A DNA stretch of 64,000 nt from NCBI GenBank assembly GCA_965221845.1, contig OZ244919.1, positions 1,860,001 to 1,924,000 on the forward strand, given 5' to 3'. Shown one piece after another: positions 62,811 to 64,000 of this stretch. Each line of letters starts with the position of its first letter. The stretch's first letter is position 1. The translations under genes and the position numbers were made by a program. The stretch is from JAJEFO01 sp965221845. GTDB taxonomy: Bacteria > Pseudomonadota > Alphaproteobacteria > Rhodobacterales > Rhodobacteraceae. The notes beneath the pieces are model-generated. The model saw only the letters and a list, made by a program, of their open reading frames with translations. It was not told where the DNA came from and made no database searches.

Positions 62811-63533
62811 TTACACGAAGAACTGCGCGCCGTTCGCGGAAATGGTCGAGCCGTTGATGAAGCCGGACCCCTCCGACGCCAGGAACGTCACGCAACGCGC
62901 GATCTCGTCCGGCTCGCCGAGGCGTCCGGCGGGAATCCCCGAGATGATCCTCTCGCGAACGCCTTCGTCGATCGCCATCACCATCTCGGTCGCGATGTAG
63001 CCGGGGCAGACGGCATTCGCGGTGATCCCCGCGCGCGCGCCTTCCTGTGCCAGGGACTTGACAATGCCGAGATCGCCCGCCTTGGTCGCGGCATAGTTCA
63101 CCTGCCCGAACTGCCCCTTCTGCCCGTTGATCGAGCTGATGACGATCACGCGGCCGAACTTCCGCGCCCGCATGCCGGGCCAGACGGGATGCACCGTGTT
63201 GAACACTCCGGTCAGGTTGGTGGCCACGACCTCGTTCCATTGCGCGGGCGTCATTCTGTGGAAAGGCGCGTCCCGGGTGATGCCGGCGTTGGCCACGACC
63301 GTGTCGATCGGCCCGATGTCGCTTTCCACGCCCGCGATTCCGGCAACGGACGACTCGTAGTCCGCAACGTTCCACTTATACGTCCTGATGCCGGTCTCGG
63401 ACGTGAACGCCGCGGCCTTCTCGTCGTTGCCGGCGTAGGTTGCCGCAACCTCGTACCCATCCGCCTTCAACGCTTTCGAAATCGCTTCGCCGATTCCCCG
63501 GCTCCCGCCGGTAACAAGTGCTGCGCGTGCCAT
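62811..63533 (-). CDS. phaB: Acetoacetyl-CoA reductase
   Basis: NADPH-dependent SDR reducing acetoacetyl-CoA to (R)-3-hydroxybutyryl-CoA for polyhydroxybutyrate. The 240-residue protein has the cofactor motif 'AALVTGGSRGIGEAISKALK', 'VVANAGITRDAPFHRMTPAQ' (NAG), the catalytic 'RVIVISSINGQKGQFGQVNY' with 'YAATKAGDLGIVKSLAQEGA' (S...YxxxK), and the PhaB-type end 'GSTISANGAQFFV'. ATG 63533 has GGAGGTGGAG upstream. Same strand as and downstream of phaA. Confidence 0.95.
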   Translation of the reverse strand: MARAALVTGGSRGIGEAISKALKADGYEVAATYAGNDEKAAAFTSETGIRTYKWNVADYESSVAGIAGVESDIGPIDTVVANAGITRDAPFHRMTPAQWNEVVATNLTGVFNTVHPVWPGMRARKFGRVIVISSINGQKGQFGQVNYAATKAGDLGIVKSLAQEGARAGITANAVCPGYIATEMVMAIDEGVRERIISGIPAGRLGEPDEIARCVTFLASEGSGFINGSTISANGAQFFV

Positions 63534-63634
63534 CTCCACCTCCAACATGTCTTGCAATGCCATGGCGCATTCCGGCGCCTTGCAGTCAGAACCCAGGACG
63601 TTCCGCGGCCGCTGGCCGGCCCCGGGTCACGCCC

Positions 63635-64000
63635 TCACGGCCGCTCCACGCACAGCGCGACACCCATTCCGCCGCCGATGCACAGCGTCGCGAGCCCCTT
63701 TCGCGCGCCCCGGCGCTTCATCTCGAAGAGAAGCGTGTTCAGGACCCGTGCGCCTGAAGCGCCGATCGGATGGCCAATGGCGATCGCGCCGCCATTGACG
63801 TTCACGATCCCGGGATCCCAGCCCATGTCCTTGTTGACGGCGCATGCCTGCGCGGCGAAGGCCTCGTTCGCCTCGATCAGCTCCAGGTCGCCAACCTTCC
63901 AGCCGGCCTTCTCGAGGGCCTTGCGGCTTGCATGGATCGGCCCGACGCCCATGATCGCGGGATCGAGGCCGGCCGTTGCGTAGGACACGATGCGGGCCAG
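63635..64000 (-). CDS. phaA: Acetyl-CoA acetyltransferase (beta-ketothiolase), C-terminal part
   Basis: Condenses two acetyl-CoA molecules; the start lies beyond the window. The visible 121 residues include 'LDPAIMGVGPIHASRKALEK', 'LIEANEAFAAQACAVNKDMG' (NEAFA), the catalytic His in 'VNVNGGAIAIGHPIGASGAR', and the active Cys in 'RKGLATLCIGGGMGVALCVE' (CxGGGxG). With phaB downstream on the same strand this is the standard phaAB order. Confidence 0.95.
   Translation of the reverse strand: MARIVSYATAGLDPAIMGVGPIHASRKALEKAGWKVGDLELIEANEAFAAQACAVNKDMGWDPGIVNVNGGAIAIGHPIGASGARVLNTLLFEMKRRGARKGLATLCIGGGMGVALCVERP

Overview
The window is 64 kb of high-GC DNA from an alphaproteobacterium, most likely of the Rhodobacterales (Paracoccaceae-like). 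The evidence is gene content and order: mutY/DUF721/dsbA, serA-serC divergent from serB, the nfeD-SPFH pair, a DinB with an N-terminal CxxC...CxxC segment, ispE/ispB/DUF2007/trmN, DUF465, and phaB beside phaA. No tRNA, rRNA or CRISPR array was found.

Layout. 1-5.0 kb: housekeeping genes (coxG-like, pmbA, cysQ-like, mutY, dciA-like, dsbA). 5.0-12.4 kb: an accessory zone with a vapBC-type pair, an AAA ATPase followed by a wrecked PD-(D/E)XK nuclease, a hicAB pair, a truncated PLD/helicase gene joined to an IS66 remnant, and an AbiEii remnant. 12.4-19.1 kb: lpxK, DUF4170, a phosphatase, an aquaporin and the serine biosynthesis genes. 19.1-27.9 kb: one minus-strand catabolic operon led by a ROK regulator, with an M20 hydrolase, two paralogous sugar-binding proteins, a permease, a YhfX-like PLP enzyme, an ABC ATPase and a SIS enzyme. 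28.0-29.8 kb: a decayed DUF4338 + ISAs1 relic drifting to extreme GC. 30-41.8 kb: aroC, rnhB, nfeD, an SPFH gene split by an IS30 copy, an IS427-type element, a second IS30 copy, dinB, a lytic transglycosylase and dapA. 42.7-46.4 kb: an FbpABC-type transporter. 46.9-49.9 kb: an ISKra4-type element carrying a third IS30 copy in its left end. 50.1-64 kb: smpB, greA, ETF-QO, a second nested insertion, a TPR protein, ispE, ispB, DUF2007, trmN6, DUF465, phaB and phaA.

The most unusual signal is a pair of about 0.9-kb cassettes (7638-8539 and, once two IS copies are subtracted, 54445-57322). They share terminal inverted repeats of the type GGYAGTGTCTCAGTTTGAA and are flanked by 8-9 bp direct repeats. 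Neither has a transposase of its own. Each carries one gene for a secreted cysteine-containing protein with a long poly-C run (C19 and C12). The first sits inside the nuclease gene, and removing it with one repeat copy restores that reading frame exactly. The second gene is out of frame by one base at its C12 run, as expected for an OFF phase variant. I read these as a candidate family of non-autonomous mobile cassettes spreading possibly phase-variable exported proteins.

Genes working together: serABC make serine; ispE and ispB feed isoprenoid and quinone side-chain synthesis; phaA/phaB start polyhydroxybutyrate synthesis; the ROK operon imports and probably deacylates or deaminates an amino-sugar-like compound; the 42.7-46.4 kb transporter probably takes up ferric iron or a small phosphorylated organic compound.
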